From: Stutzerimonas xanthomarina
GTDB taxonomy: Bacteria; Pseudomonadota; Gammaproteobacteria; Pseudomonadales; Pseudomonadaceae
DNA length: 64,000 nt
Direction of reading: 5' to 3'
Assembly: GCF_003935375.1 (NCBI RefSeq)
Contig: NZ_RHQM01000010.1
Coordinates: 1-64,000 of the forward strand
Numbering within the stretch: the first letter of the stretch is position 1; each line of letters begins with the position of its first letter. Shown one piece after another: positions 10,565 to 20,147 of the stretch. A program made the position numbers and the translations under genes. The notes beneath the pieces were generated by a model. The model was not told where the DNA came from, made no database searches, and saw only the letters and a list, made by a program, of their open reading frames with translations.

Positions 10565-12346
10565 ATGCAAAGCAAAACCACAAGGCGCACTTTCATCAAG
10601 GGGCTAGCCGCCACCAGTATTCTCGGCGGCTTAGGCATGTGGCGTATGCCGGTCTGGGCCGTGACCAGTCCCGGTCAGGCCAACGTGCTGGCCGGTACCG
10701 ATTTTGATCTGTTCATCGGTGAAACCCCGGTAAATATTACTGGCGCGGCTCGTACCGCGATGACCATCAATGGCTCACTTCCGGGGCCGACCCTGCGGTG
10801 GCGGGAAGGCGATACCGTGACTCTGCGCGTTCGTAATCGTCTGCAGGAAGATACCTCGATTCACTGGCACGGCATCATCCTGCCGGCGAACATGGATGGC
10901 GTACCTGGCCTGAGTTTCCACGGCATCGCCCCCGATGGCATGTATGAGTACAAATTCAAGGTTAACCAGAACGGCACCTATTGGTACCACAGTCACTCGG
11001 GACTGCAGGAGCAGGCTGGCGTCTATGGTGCTCTGGTGATCGATGCCAAAGAGCCGGAGCCGTTCAGCTACGACCGTGACTACGTCGTGCTACTAAGTGA
11101 CTGGACTGACGAAGATCCGGAACGGGTTCTGGCCAAGCTCAAAAAGCAATCGGATTACTACAACTTCCACAAACGTACTGTCGGCGACTTCGTCGATGAC
11201 GTGAGCGAGATGGGGTGGTCCGCAGCGATCGCTGATCGGAAGATGTGGGCCGAGATGAAAATGAGCCCGACTGATCTTGCCGATGTCAGTGGCTATACCT
11301 ACACCTACTTGATGAATGGCCAGGCGCCGGATAACAACTGGACTGGTATTTTCAAGCCGGGTGAGAAAATCCGTCTGCGCTTCATCAATGCATCGGCCAT
11401 GACCTATTTCGATGTCCGCATCCCCGGTCTAAAGATGACGGTGGTGGCGGCCGATGGGCAGTACGTCAAACCTGTTAGCGTCGATGAGTTCCGTATTACT
11501 GCGGCCGAAACCTTCGATGTAATAGTCGAGCCCGATAGCGAGCAGGCCTACACCATCTTCGCGCAGTCCATGGACCGCACTGGCTATTCACGCGGCACCC
11601 TGGCCGTTCGCGAAGGGCTGAGCGCGCCTGTTCCTGAAGTTGATCCTCGCCCGTTGATCTCCATGAGCGATATGGGAATGGATCACGGCAGCATGGAGGG
11701 AATGGATCATGGCTCCATGCAGGGCGGCATGGCAGGCATGGATCATAGCAAGATGGCAGGTATGGACCACGACAGCATGGCTGGCATGGATCATTCAGCG
11801 ATGGCAGGCATGGGTGGAGCGATGCAGCCCCATCCGGCCTCCGAAACCAATAACCCTCTGGTCGACATGCAGACCATGACGCCAACTCCCAAGCTGAATG
11901 ACCCGGGAATCGGGCTTCGCAACAACGGTCGCCGTGTGCTGACTTACTCAGATCTGCACAGCACCTTCCTCGATCCGGATGGGCGCGAGCCGAGCCGTAC
12001 CATCGAGTTGCACCTCACAGGTCACATGGAGAAATTCTCTTGGTCATTCGATGGCATTGAGTTCTCTGATGCGGAACCGTTGCGATTGAAGTATGGCGAG
12101 CGTGTTCGTATCACCTTAGTCAACGACACCATGATGACCCACCCCATCCACCTTCATGGCATGTGGAGCGATCTGGAGGATGAGAACGGCAACTTCCTAG
12201 TTCGCAAACACACCATTGATGTACCACCAGGCTCGAAGCGCAGCTATCGCGTAACCGCAGATGCGCTAGGGCGCTGGGCCTATCACTGCCACCTGCTGCT
12301 CCACATGGAAATGGGCATGTTCCGTGAAGTTCGTGTGGATGAGTAA
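10565..12346 (+). CDS. copA: Periplasmic multicopper oxidase CopA
   Basis: This 593-residue protein is exported by the Tat system (RRTFIKG at about 7-13). Multicopper oxidase motifs are complete: HWHGIILP, YHSHSGLQ, HPIHLHGMW and YHCHLLLHMEMGM. Before the last domain is a Met/His-rich insert with repeated MDHS/GMDH units (about 375-425) that binds extra copper. CopA oxidises and sequesters periplasmic Cu(I). The ATG at 10565 opens the Tat signal. It is followed at 12 bp by the next gene of the operon. Confidence 0.92.
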   Translation: MQSKTTRRTFIKGLAATSILGGLGMWRMPVWAVTSPGQANVLAGTDFDLFIGETPVNITGAARTAMTINGSLPGPTLRWREGDTVTLRVRNRLQEDTSIHWHGIILPANMDGVPGLSFHGIAPDGMYEYKFKVNQNGTYWYHSHSGLQEQAGVYGALVIDAKEPEPFSYDRDYVVLLSDWTDEDPERVLAKLKKQSDYYNFHKRTVGDFVDDVSEMGWSAAIADRKMWAEMKMSPTDLADVSGYTYTYLMNGQAPDNNWTGIFKPGEKIRLRFINASAMTYFDVRIPGLKMTVVAADGQYVKPVSVDEFRITAAETFDVIVEPDSEQAYTIFAQSMDRTGYSRGTLAVREGLSAPVPEVDPRPLISMSDMGMDHGSMEGMDHGSMQGGMAGMDHSKMAGMDHDSMAGMDHSAMAGMGGAMQPHPASETNNPLVDMQTMTPTPKLNDPGIGLRNNGRRVLTYSDLHSTFLDPDGREPSRTIELHLTGHMEKFSWSFDGIEFSDAEPLRLKYGERVRITLVNDTMMTHPIHLHGMWSDLEDENGNFLVRKHTIDVPPGSKRSYRVTADALGRWAYHCHLLLHMEMGMFREVRVDE

Positions 12347-12358
12347 AGGAGATATCTA

Positions 12359-12670
12359 ATGAGCAATTCCCCGAAACGAAACCACCTGTTCTGCAGTGCC
12401 GCAATGTTGAGCCTTTTGGCTGCCCTGTATATCCCAGTGTCGCTGGCCGAAGAAAATCACAGCGATCACGGACGGCACGCCGTTGACTCTTCCAAAGCTG
12501 CAAGTGAGAAGCAGCCTCCTCAGGTGCGAGGCCAGGGCCCCGCCAATCAGCAAATGGATCACGGCTCGATGAATCACGGCTCGATGGACCATGACGGCAT
12601 GGACCACCAAAAAATGACCGGTGAGCATGGCAGCGACCATGCCGAGGCAGATTCGAACCATGACCATTAA
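12359..12670 (+). CDS. Small Met/His-rich periplasmic protein
   Basis: This 103-residue protein has a signal peptide (about 1-31) and a tail rich in [18 protein letters not shown]-type repeats, clearly a copper-binding sequence. AAAGGAG precedes the ATG. It overlaps copB by 11 bp, so it is in the copAB operon. The repeat resembles the CopB N-terminus, suggesting it arose from or parallels that domain. No enzymatic domain is visible. Confidence 0.75.
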   Translation: MSNSPKRNHLFCSAAMLSLLAALYIPVSLAEENHSDHGRHAVDSSKAASEKQPPQVRGQGPANQQMDHGSMNHGSMDHDGMDHQKMTGEHGSDHAEADSNHDH

Positions 12671-13820
12671 GCTTTCACGTCCATCGCTCATTGCGCTGGC
12701 GGTGTCAATGAGCGCACTGAGTAGCGGCTTTACCTTTGCCGCAGAAGAGATGGATCACTCGACTATGGACCACGGCTCCATGCCGATGGACCATAGCAAG
12801 ATGAACCACGGGGCTGCTCAGGTGCAGATGGGGGGCATGGATCATAGCCAGATGCCCGAGGGCCAGAATTCGCAGGATGGGACTCCTGCTATGGACCACA
12901 GCAAGATGAATCATGAGGCCATGCAAGGCCAGATGGGCAGTATGGATCACTCCCAGATGAACCATGGCCAAAATCAGAGTAAAGCTGCGGCTATGGACCA
13001 TAGCAAGATGGGCCACGGCGCCATGCAAGAGCAAATGAAAGGGATGGATCACAGCAACATGGATCACTCCCAAATGAACCATAGCTCCGCTGATACCCCG
13101 AGAACCACCAGTCGTACACCGATCCCCGTCCTCACGGATGCTGATCGCCAAGCGGCCTTCGCGCCTCTGCCTGGACACACAGTGCACGATAGCGGCATCA
13201 ACAGCTTCTTTCTGCTCGATCAGCTTGAATATCAGGACGCTGATGAGGGCAGCACCCTGGCCTGGGATGCCTCAGGCTGGGTGGGAGGCGATATCAATCG
13301 GGTCTGGTTTCGTTCCGAGGGAGAGCGTACTAACGGCGTAACCGAGGATGCCGAGCTGCAGCTGTTGTATGGGCGCTCGGTCGGCCCCTGGTGGGACGTC
13401 GTTGCTGGCGTTCGCCAAGACTTCAAACCCGAGTCTCCACAGACCTGGGCTGCCTTTGGTGTGCAAGGCATGGCGCTTTACGCTTTTGAAGCCGAGGCCA
13501 CAGCCTTCGTCGGCGAAAACGGCCAGACTGCGGCGCGTCTTGAGGGCGACTATGACATCTTGCTTACCAATCGGCTGATCCTCCAGCCAACTGCGGAAGC
13601 CAATTTCTACGGTAAGAATGATTCTGAAAGAGGAGTGGGCTCGGGCCTGGCGAATACCGAACTGGGTTTGCGCCTGCGCTACGAAATCGTTCGCGAGTTT
13701 GCGCCCTACATCGGGATTTCTTGGAGTCGCTCATACGGTAATACCGCAGACATGCTGCGCGACGAAGGAGAAGATGTTGAAGAGGCGCGCTTTGTCGCCG
13801 GCATTCGAATGTGGTTTTAG
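12660..13820 (+). CDS. copB: Outer-membrane copper resistance protein CopB
   Basis: This 386-residue protein has a signal peptide (about 1-28). About 110 residues of repeated MDHSKMNHG / MDHSQM units follow, then the conserved CopB beta-barrel domain (about 155-386: [39 protein letters not shown]). CopB lies in the outer membrane and works with CopA. The start MTIKLSRPS at 12660 is chosen because it opens the signal peptide inside the end of the preceding gene. Confidence 0.9.
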   Translation: MTIKLSRPSLIALAVSMSALSSGFTFAAEEMDHSTMDHGSMPMDHSKMNHGAAQVQMGGMDHSQMPEGQNSQDGTPAMDHSKMNHEAMQGQMGSMDHSQMNHGQNQSKAAAMDHSKMGHGAMQEQMKGMDHSNMDHSQMNHSSADTPRTTSRTPIPVLTDADRQAAFAPLPGHTVHDSGINSFFLLDQLEYQDADEGSTLAWDASGWVGGDINRVWFRSEGERTNGVTEDAELQLLYGRSVGPWWDVVAGVRQDFKPESPQTWAAFGVQGMALYAFEAEATAFVGENGQTAARLEGDYDILLTNRLILQPTAEANFYGKNDSERGVGSGLANTELGLRLRYEIVREFAPYIGISWSRSYGNTADMLRDEGEDVEEARFVAGIRMWF

Positions 13821-13828
13821 AGCCTGAT

Positions 13829-14641
13829 ATGAAAAAAACAATTACAACCCTGGTGGTAGCAGGCGCTGTCGGTAGTGCAGCAATATTAGCCGGAGCCTAT
13901 TCCGGCTTGATCAACGTTGGTGCTGACGATCCTCATTACCCAGCCGTGCATGCGTTCCTTTCAATGGCGCGTGATCGCTCTATCGAAGCGCGGTCCAAGG
14001 ACATTGAGATTCCCAATCTAGATGACGAGGCTCTCATTCGTGGCGGGGCCGGGAACTACAACGCCATGTGCGTTGGGTGCCATCTGGCGCCCGGTGTCGA
14101 ACAAACAGAGCTGAGTCAGGCGCTGTATCCAGCCCCGCCTAACCTGGCCAAGATCGGCATTGACGCAGGCCCTGCATCCGCCTTCTGGGTCATTAAGCAT
14201 GGAATCAAAGCAACAGGCATGCCGGCCTGGGGTAAGAGTATGGGCGACGAATATATCTGGGGCATGGTTGCCTTCATCAGCCAGTTGCCCAAGATCGACG
14301 CTACGCAATACCAAGCGCTCGTCGCTGCGAGTGGCGGTCACCAGCATGGTGGCGGTGAGAGCCAGACGCACAATCATGAAAGCTTGGATGGCAGCAATTC
14401 TGACCATCATGGCAATGCTGCCGCTGGAGGAGAGTCTGGACGTCGCGGTATAGCGGCTGCAGACCACCACGGCGGCTCAGCTCCAGAGGCCGATCACCAT
14501 TCTTCGAGCAGTAACGGCGATGATCACCATGGTGGAAGTAACTCCAGCACGAAAGGCAGTAGCGCCAGCGACCATCATGGCGAGCCGGCGTCCAACGCTC
14601 ACACTCATGCGGATGGCAAAGAGCACGTACATGACAGCTAA
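13829..14641 (+). CDS. Monoheme cytochrome c with a long His-rich tail
   Basis: This 270-residue protein has an N-terminal signal or anchor (about 1-27). A single-heme cytochrome c domain follows with CVGCH and a likely Met axial ligand in ATGMPAWG. The last 100 residues are low-complexity Ser/Gly/Asp-His with many DHHG clusters, almost certainly metal-binding. It starts 8 bp after copB and is probably the last gene of the copAB operon. A role in electron transfer to or from CopA is inference. Confidence 0.8.
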   Translation: MKKTITTLVVAGAVGSAAILAGAYSGLINVGADDPHYPAVHAFLSMARDRSIEARSKDIEIPNLDDEALIRGGAGNYNAMCVGCHLAPGVEQTELSQALYPAPPNLAKIGIDAGPASAFWVIKHGIKATGMPAWGKSMGDEYIWGMVAFISQLPKIDATQYQALVAASGGHQHGGGESQTHNHESLDGSNSDHHGNAAAGGESGRRGIAAADHHGGSAPEADHHSSSSNGDDHHGGSNSSTKGSSASDHHGEPASNAHTHADGKEHVHDS

Positions 14642-14724
14642 AAGCAACGGGGCACGTTTGGTGGTCAAGCAGTAGTTGAGCTTTTACCGCGACGAGCGTC
14701 TTGCTACACCGCCGTCATCGCGGG

Positions 14725-14850
14725 TTAGTTCGTGTGCTGGCCGCTCAGGTCAGCGAACTCAATAAGCGCAATGACCTCGTCGGGATCGCGTGACGCTTGA
14801 AGGAAAAACGGGCCGGGGCGAGAAAGTTGCTCGATACGTTTTTTCAGTTA
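14725..14850 (-). pseudogene. Possible gene remnant, no start codon
   Basis: A leftward frame reads LKKRIEQLSRPGPFFLQ then ASRDPDEVIALIEFADLSG to a stop at 14725. The composition is protein-like, but no start codon is visible and the frame runs into the end of the DUF305 gene. Family not recognised. Confidence 0.25.
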
Positions 14851-15299
14851 GCCCTCTCTAGATCATTGATCAGGAACTTCATCTCAGAGATCTCTCGGCG
14901 CTGAGCCTCAATGATTTGATCTGCCAGCTTGCGAACGCGCGGGTCTGAAATCTGAGCGCGCTCACTTGTCATGATGGCTATGGAATGGTGAGGAATCATG
15001 GCCTTCATATAGTCCGTATCGTCGACAGTTGCCTGGCTACGAACAAGCCACAGGGCAATAGCAAAGGAAGCTGCTCCGCCGGCGAATATCGCTATGTTCA
15101 TGGGCTTTTTCTTGTACATATTGAGCATGAAGGCGAGCATGACTATCGCCATGACAGCTCCCATTACTAACGCCATCCAAGCACGGGTCTCACTCCATAG
15201 AACATGCTCAAAAGCGTAAGTATTCAAATACATAACGCCGTACATGATGACGGTTGATGTGGCCACCATCGCAGCGAAACGCCAATAAGACATTTTCAT
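14844..15299 (-). CDS. DUF305-type membrane protein
   Basis: This 151-residue protein has about three N-terminal membrane segments, then a DUF305-like ending with MKAMIPHHSIAIMTSERA and IIEAQRREISEMKFLI. The HHS and Met/His positions are typical of this ferritin-like family, common in copper clusters. It is a leftward single gene. A Cop box at 15482 lies 183 bp upstream and may drive it. Confidence 0.82.
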   Translation of the reverse strand: MKMSYWRFAAMVATSTVIMYGVMYLNTYAFEHVLWSETRAWMALVMGAVMAIVMLAFMLNMYKKKPMNIAIFAGGAASFAIALWLVRSQATVDDTDYMKAMIPHHSIAIMTSERAQISDPRVRKLADQIIEAQRREISEMKFLINDLERAN

Positions 15300-15481
15300 A
15301 TCAACTCCTCATGGTGATGTGCTGCCACAGTATTGCATTGACTAAAGTCTGCGTATTTTTCGATCATGCCGGGCAGTTGCGTTACTAATACTGTGAGAGC
15401 TCAGATTTGATAATCAGCCCTCGGTGTTACCTAAGAACGGACAAGCCGGGAGGCTGTGAGGTTTCGATTTTTTTAAAAAGC

Positions 15482-15495
15482 TTACAAAAATGTAA
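15482..15495. promoter_or_regulatory. Perfect Cop box
   Basis: TTACA-AAAA-TGTAA is identical to the box at 4110, including the flanking AGC. It is placed to serve the leftward DUF305 gene or rightward transcription. Confidence 0.7.
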
Positions 15496-15818
15496 TCTGC
15501 ACCGAGTTTACTCGCTCTCGGGTTTGCGCAGCGCTGCTCCAAGTAGAAGTGACCATGCGCCAGTCTGGCTGCGTGACGCGCTTCCGTGATTTGGTGAGGA
15601 ACACGGCGCGCCTGGTGACGCTGTACGACCTGTCGAACTGTGGATGTCTCCTCGATATTCGCTGTCGAATGTAGAAGAGGTAAGCCTTTAAGGGGTAAGG
15701 AGCGACATCGAGATCCTTGCGGTAACCAGTAATTGCGATTTGTGGAAGATCAGGTCGTTCAGACCTGTTTCCAGTTTCCAAAGCGCAGGAGCTGAACGTT
15801 TGTTGGCTGTCACTGAGG
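15496..15818. other. Non-coding region with an IS remnant
   Basis: Apart from the IS5 fragment at about 15572-15650, no gene is seen. Leftward frames across this stretch have no recognisable sequence. Confidence 0.4.
15572..15650 (+). mobile_element. Short IS5 transposase remnant
   Basis: ACGCGCTTCCGTGATTTGG through CGCCTGGTGACGCTGTACG and CTGTCGAACTGTGGATG matches the transposase C-terminus at about 410-482 with several changes, one of which breaks the frame. This is the third decayed copy in the island. Confidence 0.7.
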
Positions 15819-15832
15819 TTACGCCAATGTAA
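15819..15832 (+). promoter_or_regulatory. Cop box
   Basis: TTACG-CCAA-TGTAA has one mismatch to the palindrome. Its end is 72 bp before the ATG at 15904. Confidence 0.7.
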
Positions 15833-15903
15833 TTTTAGGGACAGCATCCCGTAAGTATTCACCCGCCACACTCAAATCAGGCCCCAACACTGAGGAAAGC
15901 ACA

Positions 15904-16197
15904 ATGAAAAGCATGCAAAAGCTCGTTATCGCCCTTGTTCTAACCGCTACATCTCCTTTTCTCATCGCTGCAAATAAAGGCGATCAACCCATGAGACACG
16001 ACCATACTGTTGGCGATGGTCATGAAGTGATGGTCAATCTGCTAAAAACCGGGCAAGTGCTAAGCGTGACCCCAATGGGTAATTCACCAGTGTCCGGAAG
16101 TGATGTAAGAACGTATGAGATTAAAATTAAAACCCCTGACGGAGTCGTCCATTCGGTCGAATTTCTCGGTGCCCCAGTAGGCGTTAAAAACGGCTGA
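15904..16197 (+). CDS. Small secreted protein of unknown function (paralogue 2)
   Basis: This 97-residue protein has a signal peptide (to about FLIAA, residue 23), then MRHDHTVGDGHEVMVNLLK, VLSVTPMG, YEIKIKTPDGVVHSVEF and APVGVKNG. It is a paralogue of the proteins at 957 and 16393. The MRHDH motif adds Met and His that could bind copper. A Cop box lies 72 bp upstream. Family and function are not recognised. Confidence 0.75.
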   Translation: MKSMQKLVIALVLTATSPFLIAANKGDQPMRHDHTVGDGHEVMVNLLKTGQVLSVTPMGNSPVSGSDVRTYEIKIKTPDGVVHSVEFLGAPVGVKNG

Positions 16198-16237
16198 TAC
16201 CACTTTAACGGACACCTCCGCGATATTAATACGATTA

Positions 16238-16275
16238 TGGTTGTTGCAGGTATCAGCACTTACCCTGCAACAATC
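16238..16275 (+). terminator. Hairpin after paralogue 2 (possible terminator)
   Basis: GGTTGTTGCAGG pairs with CCTGCAACAATC across a short loop. No T-tract follows, so termination is uncertain. The upstream ATTAATACGAT also occurs before the terminator of paralogue 1. Confidence 0.4.
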
Positions 16276-16392
16276 ATCGATGCTTAGGCTTCCCTTTGCT
16301 AAGGGAACCCTAGACGTGCAGTTTATACTTGGGATGTTTGAGACAGAAAGCGAGCAATAGTTTTTTAAACGCAAATCGGGGAAGAGGGATAA

Positions 16393-16728
16393 ATGATGAA
16401 CCAAATTAGTAAAGCACTGGTGACGATTTCGCTAATTTCGGCAGCTTTCGCAGCCGTCGCCGGCACGGAACAAGAAAGTGCTATGCGGCACGATCACACT
16501 GTTGGGGATGGTCACCAAGTAATGCTGGATCTGCTGAAGCGCGGCGAGGTGGTGAGTGTGGCCCCTATGAATAAAGAGCGTTCGGATAATAAAGCTATAA
16601 ATAACACACTTAAGGGAAATGTTAGGCCATATGAAATAAAAATTCGTACTCCAGACGGGCGACTTCACGCGGTAGAGTTCCGCGGAATGCCAGCCAAAAT
16701 AAACAACCGCTCACATGGTAATAAATGA
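16393..16728 (+). CDS. Small secreted protein of unknown function (paralogue 3)
   Basis: This 111-residue protein has a signal peptide (to about AVAG, residue 24), then MRHDHTVGDGHQVMLDLLK, VVSVAPM, a roughly 15-residue insert absent from the other two, and YEIKIRTPDGRLHAVEF. It starts at an ATGATG after GAAGAGGG. It has no Cop box at the spacing seen for its paralogues and may be read through from paralogue 2. Confidence 0.72.
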   Translation: MMNQISKALVTISLISAAFAAVAGTEQESAMRHDHTVGDGHQVMLDLLKRGEVVSVAPMNKERSDNKAINNTLKGNVRPYEIKIRTPDGRLHAVEFRGMPAKINNRSHGNK

Positions 16729-17661
16729 CAAGAAAGTTATTTCTGAGTAGCTGCCACAGGGGTAAGCCGGATCATAACGTCTCCTTACACGGGAGGAGGA
16801 TCCTGACAGCGTGTCATGCAACAATGGGCTGAGTCGGCCTTCTCGGCTCAGCTCAAAGCAACATGAGCGAGTGATTTAATTTTTCCACAGCACATACAAT
16901 TTTTACATTCAGTTGGCGTCTACTTCACCAGTTGAGCGAATGTCTGTGGGGGACCCAGTGGTGCTGCTACGAAATCACTACAGTCGCTGTGGAAAACCAC
17001 CAGTCCGCTCTGATATGCCGCCGATCGCGATCGCGTTCTCTGCCGCGAATATGAGGCCCTGACCAAAAGTGTGACGATACGCAGCGTTTTGAAGCTCCAT
17101 TGCCATTCTGAATGCCGCCCCTTATGGCCGCGCCGCTATCGCCTCCTACATAGGCTATTACCAAGTTGAGTCTGTCATTGTCGAGCAGTATGTGGTCTTC
17201 CTCGTGATGTCTTCCAAAAGGCACCGATAATTGCCGCGGGTAGCTTGCAAACGCGGACGTCACGCAAAGCGATGCATGTGATCGACGAGACCCATCTTTT
17301 GGTCTGAGATCGCAGCGGTCAGTATCCCAGCTTTGAGCCGGGAAAGCGGGAAAGTCTGATGCGGCGCATATCGAGAATACGCCCCTGGTCGATGCCGATG
17401 CTGTTCTCTGCTCCGGCAGTGCCAGTTCTATGCCCCTTCATCAAGAGCCGAGGGGCGCCTGTCACCCGTCGGCCCGTCCTAGCCAGAAGCGCTGCGTGGA
17501 TGGGCCTCTCAAATTTAAAACTTGAGCGCCTGCGACCCCCAGCTCAACGGCTGAATGATTTTCATATGGTGTGGCCGCTAGGTAACTGAGCCAATTAATC
17601 GGGATGGCTATGCTTGCTCGAATGCTACCGGCCCCACTTAATCCTTGGGTAATTTGATTCA
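16729..17661. other. About 0.9 kb with no recognisable gene
   Basis: Frames here are short and unrecognised. A leftward frame at 16967-17263 and a rightward one at 17359-17589 lack good ribosome sites and family signatures. A GCTGAG/CTCAGC hairpin lies at 16828-16852. It is probably decayed sequence. Confidence 0.4.
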
Positions 17662-17675
17662 TAACACCAGTGTAA
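17662..17675 (+). promoter_or_regulatory. Cop box
   Basis: TAACA-CCAG-TGTAA has one mismatch. Its end is 72 bp before the ATG at 17747. A TATAAT occurs at 17710-17715 between box and gene. Confidence 0.65.
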
Positions 17676-17746
17676 TTACCGCGTCATATGAGTAACAGCT
17701 TGCCGCTCTTATAATTTCATCACACACGTTAAGTTAGGAGCTGGTT

Positions 17747-18076
17747 ATGAAAGCTTTCAAGATTACGGCAGCAGTGTTTTTTATGAGCGTGAGCTCATTA
17801 TCCTTGGCAGAGGGTAGCTCAGATCGCGAGTATGGCGAAATGATACGTGCGAACGAAAATACTATGCGGGAGTACGCTACTTCTGTCGGAAAGAAGCCTC
17901 CCGAAGTTGTCCATTATCGTTATGGGATGAAGTTGGACATCGCCAAGGTAATTCGTACCACGCGAACCGATATGACCTGCAACGATGTGATGCCGGCCCA
18001 AATTACCTATGAGGACTCTAAGGGTGATTTGGCGATTGTTGAGTATCGGGTCGCCGGAACGAACTGTCGGAGATAA
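17747..18076 (+). CDS. DUF2790 secreted protein
   Basis: This 109-residue protein has a signal peptide (to about SLAEG, residue 22). The DUF2790 signature follows: VVHYRYGMKLDIAKVI and VMPAQITYEDSKGDLAIVEY, with two cysteines (TCND, GTNC) that could form a disulfide. DUF2790 proteins are known mainly from Pseudomonas and are often metal-induced; their function is unknown. AGGAG precedes the ATG. The Cop box upstream suggests copper control. Confidence 0.82.
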   Translation: MKAFKITAAVFFMSVSSLSLAEGSSDREYGEMIRANENTMREYATSVGKKPPEVVHYRYGMKLDIAKVIRTTRTDMTCNDVMPAQITYEDSKGDLAIVEYRVAGTNCRR

Positions 18077-18309
18077 GACACCACCTATCGACCCATCGAA
18101 GCCTGCATAAACGTAAGAGTCCGAGGCGGTAGTCGCAGCCCGAGACATGCTCCTGGTGCGGCGGTGGTCATAAGCATTTCAGCAATACAATCGTTACTAG
18201 CCTTGCCGTTTTTATGGCGAATCGGTGCGGGTACTGGCATGGGGCCGTCTGGGGAAACTGCCCAGCTGAGCGATGTGCTTAGTAGTACATACATAGCCGC
18301 GAGGGGTGC

Positions 18310-18646
18310 CTACGACTCGCGGCTTTTATTTTCCATATGGAGCGTGTAGCTGAGAAATGTTCGGACAAGTACTATCAAACCAAGTACTGCAACGTTTCGT
18401 AGCGAGGGCTCAATTACAACCGTTCGTATGACATCGGCAGCAACGAGGAATTCTAGTCCTAGCACAATCGCGCCGCCAATATCTTGCCGTAATGACCGGG
18501 AGCGATCCGTCAATGCGGCCCCTTTGTAATTGAAAAAAAAAGCGATAGAGCGCTATGAAACTTCCGAAAGTTATAGCGAGCACCCCTGCAATCTCGAACC
18601 CGATCACCGCGATCTCAATCGCTGCATGAGGTGCCTCAAGGTTCAT
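18310..18646 (-). pseudogene. DUF1622 membrane protein, frameshifted in a 9-base homopolymer
   Basis: From the ATG at 18646 the frame reads MNLEAPHAAIEIAVIGFEIA and a membrane segment (AGVLAITFGSFIALYRFFF), then goes astray. A second frame continues with the DUF1622 core, IGGAIVLGLEFLVAADVIRT and VLGLIVLVRTFLSYTL. The two join at a run of nine A (plus strand, 18533-18541); eight would restore YRFFFNYKGAALTDR. It could be a real mutation, slippage or a sequencing error. It is the last gene of the leftward cytochrome operon. Confidence 0.8.
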
Positions 18647-18657
18647 AGAAACACCCG

Positions 18658-19461
18658 TCAATGGTGGTCATAGATGCCTATTCCCCGAATATCGTTCCAT
18701 GAGGTGGTCTGGTGGCAGAGATAGCACTGCTCAGGTTCCGCATTCCTGACACCCGCTATCGGCTTGGACATCATTCCGAAGTGCTCCTTGTAGTGGCTGA
18801 GCGGCGCGAGGTGGCACTGGCCGCACTCGGTGGAACTCGGCGGTGGATGCCGGTACTCGGCAATCGACCATGTGGTCGTGCCGTGGCATGTCGCGCAGTC
18901 GTTTCCGAAGACCTGGACGTGCGGGTCGGTGGTCTTGTGGCAGCTCGCACAGTCCAGCAGCGTCTCCTTGTAAGTCATGCCGTTGGCAAGCGAGAGGTTG
19001 CCCGGCAGCGCCTCGGGCCGGTGTGCCTTGAGGTGCGCGAGCAGCACCGCCCCCTCATGACCCTCCGGGGCCCGATCGAGCCATCGCACGATGATGTCGG
19101 TCAAAGCCGCATGGTCCATACCACGCAGGCTGCGGCCGGCGTCGTGTTCCTTGTGGCAGGCCACGCAGTTGTTCGAGCCGGCGATGTCGGCATGGAATGC
19201 CGTCGGTTGTCGCTGGACCAGGACGGTCTCGTTTGCATGGCAGGCCACGCAAGTCGCGTCCTCCACGCCCTTCACCGGCGTGTGGCACGCCGCACAGTCC
19301 TCTTTGAGAAACGCATGTGCGCTGGACAGGGGGCCCGGAGAGGCCATGTTCTGCCACGTCGCGGCGCGCTGCATTTGCGGAAGGTATGTCCACAGTGCGA
19401 CTGCCGACACCGGCGCCAGGACCGCGAGCAGCGCGGCGAGGATCTTTCCCTTTCGACTCAT
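18658..19461 (-). CDS. Seven-heme periplasmic cytochrome c (cytochrome c3-type)
   Basis: This 267-residue protein has an N-terminal signal or anchor segment (about 8-25). It has seven CxxCH heme sites: CAACH, CVACH, CVACH, CASCH, CATCH, CGQCH and CYLCH, with extra His for bis-His ligation. It resembles periplasmic multiheme electron carriers. The start overlaps the stop of the upstream di-heme-b gene as ATGA, so translation is coupled. The likely role is accepting electrons from the membrane partner and passing them to a periplasmic acceptor, perhaps oxidised metal. The acceptor is unknown. Confidence 0.85.
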   Translation of the reverse strand: MSRKGKILAALLAVLAPVSAVALWTYLPQMQRAATWQNMASPGPLSSAHAFLKEDCAACHTPVKGVEDATCVACHANETVLVQRQPTAFHADIAGSNNCVACHKEHDAGRSLRGMDHAALTDIIVRWLDRAPEGHEGAVLLAHLKAHRPEALPGNLSLANGMTYKETLLDCASCHKTTDPHVQVFGNDCATCHGTTTWSIAEYRHPPPSSTECGQCHLAPLSHYKEHFGMMSKPIAGVRNAEPEQCYLCHQTTSWNDIRGIGIYDHH

Positions 19462-20147
19462 CTGAACCACCGCAACCCGAAGTAGATGCCAGCCCAGATA
19501 TGCAACGCCAGCAGAAGATAGAAGATGATCGAGAACGCGATGTGTGCCGACAGCCAGGCGTTGAACAGCCTGCGCACCCGCTCCTGGAACTGGATCGAGT
19601 ACTGCAGATCGGCGGCGGCGGATGCCAGTGGCAGCAGTTCGGCGCTGGCCTTGGGCGTACCGGCAACGCCCGCTGTTGGTCCTTGCGCGTAGGCCCAGTA
19701 CTGCCCATCCAGAAGGCGCCACAGCCCGTCGATCTGCGCCTTCTTCTCGCGGATGTTCTCCGCGACGTAGCGCAGGTAATGCTGGCCGATGAACCCAGTG
19801 AGCACGCTCAGCAGCATCGATGCCGTCAGCGCGACGCCGAGCGCACTCTGGAACTTGTGCCCGCTATGGAGGATGGCCAACAGCGCGCCTACCAAGCCGA
19901 AATAGACGTGCGCCTGCAGCAATGCGCCGAAGCCATGCTTCCTGGTGAATGCGCGGCGCAGCGTAGCGCTGCGCTTGATTACGGTGTAGGTGAGCGGGAC
20001 GAGCATGAACGCCGCGCCTACGACGCCGAACACGCCACCCAGGAGGCTTCCGGCGAAGAAGGAAGAGCGGTGCACCAGGAAACCCAGCCACAGGACCACC
20101 AGCATCAAGAAGATGATCGTCGCGATGATGCGATCCTGGTTGCGCAT
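19458..20147 (-). CDS. Integral membrane protein with two bis-His pairs (probable di-heme b)
   Basis: This 229-residue protein has about five membrane segments. His80/His94 in one helix (HVYFGLVGALLAILH) and His202/His216 in another (HIAFSIIFYLLLALH) each have 14-residue spacing, the pattern for heme b ligands as in NarI or cytochrome b561-type proteins. It ends one base before the reductase gene start and overlaps the heptaheme gene by 4 bp. It is inferred to carry electrons across the inner membrane between the reductase and the cytochrome. Confidence 0.75.
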   Translation of the reverse strand: MRNQDRIIATIIFLMLVVLWLGFLVHRSSFFAGSLLGGVFGVVGAAFMLVPLTYTVIKRSATLRRAFTRKHGFGALLQAHVYFGLVGALLAILHSGHKFQSALGVALTASMLLSVLTGFIGQHYLRYVAENIREKKAQIDGLWRLLDGQYWAYAQGPTAGVAGTPKASAELLPLASAAADLQYSIQFQERVRRLFNAWLSAHIAFSIIFYLLLALHIWAGIYFGLRWFR

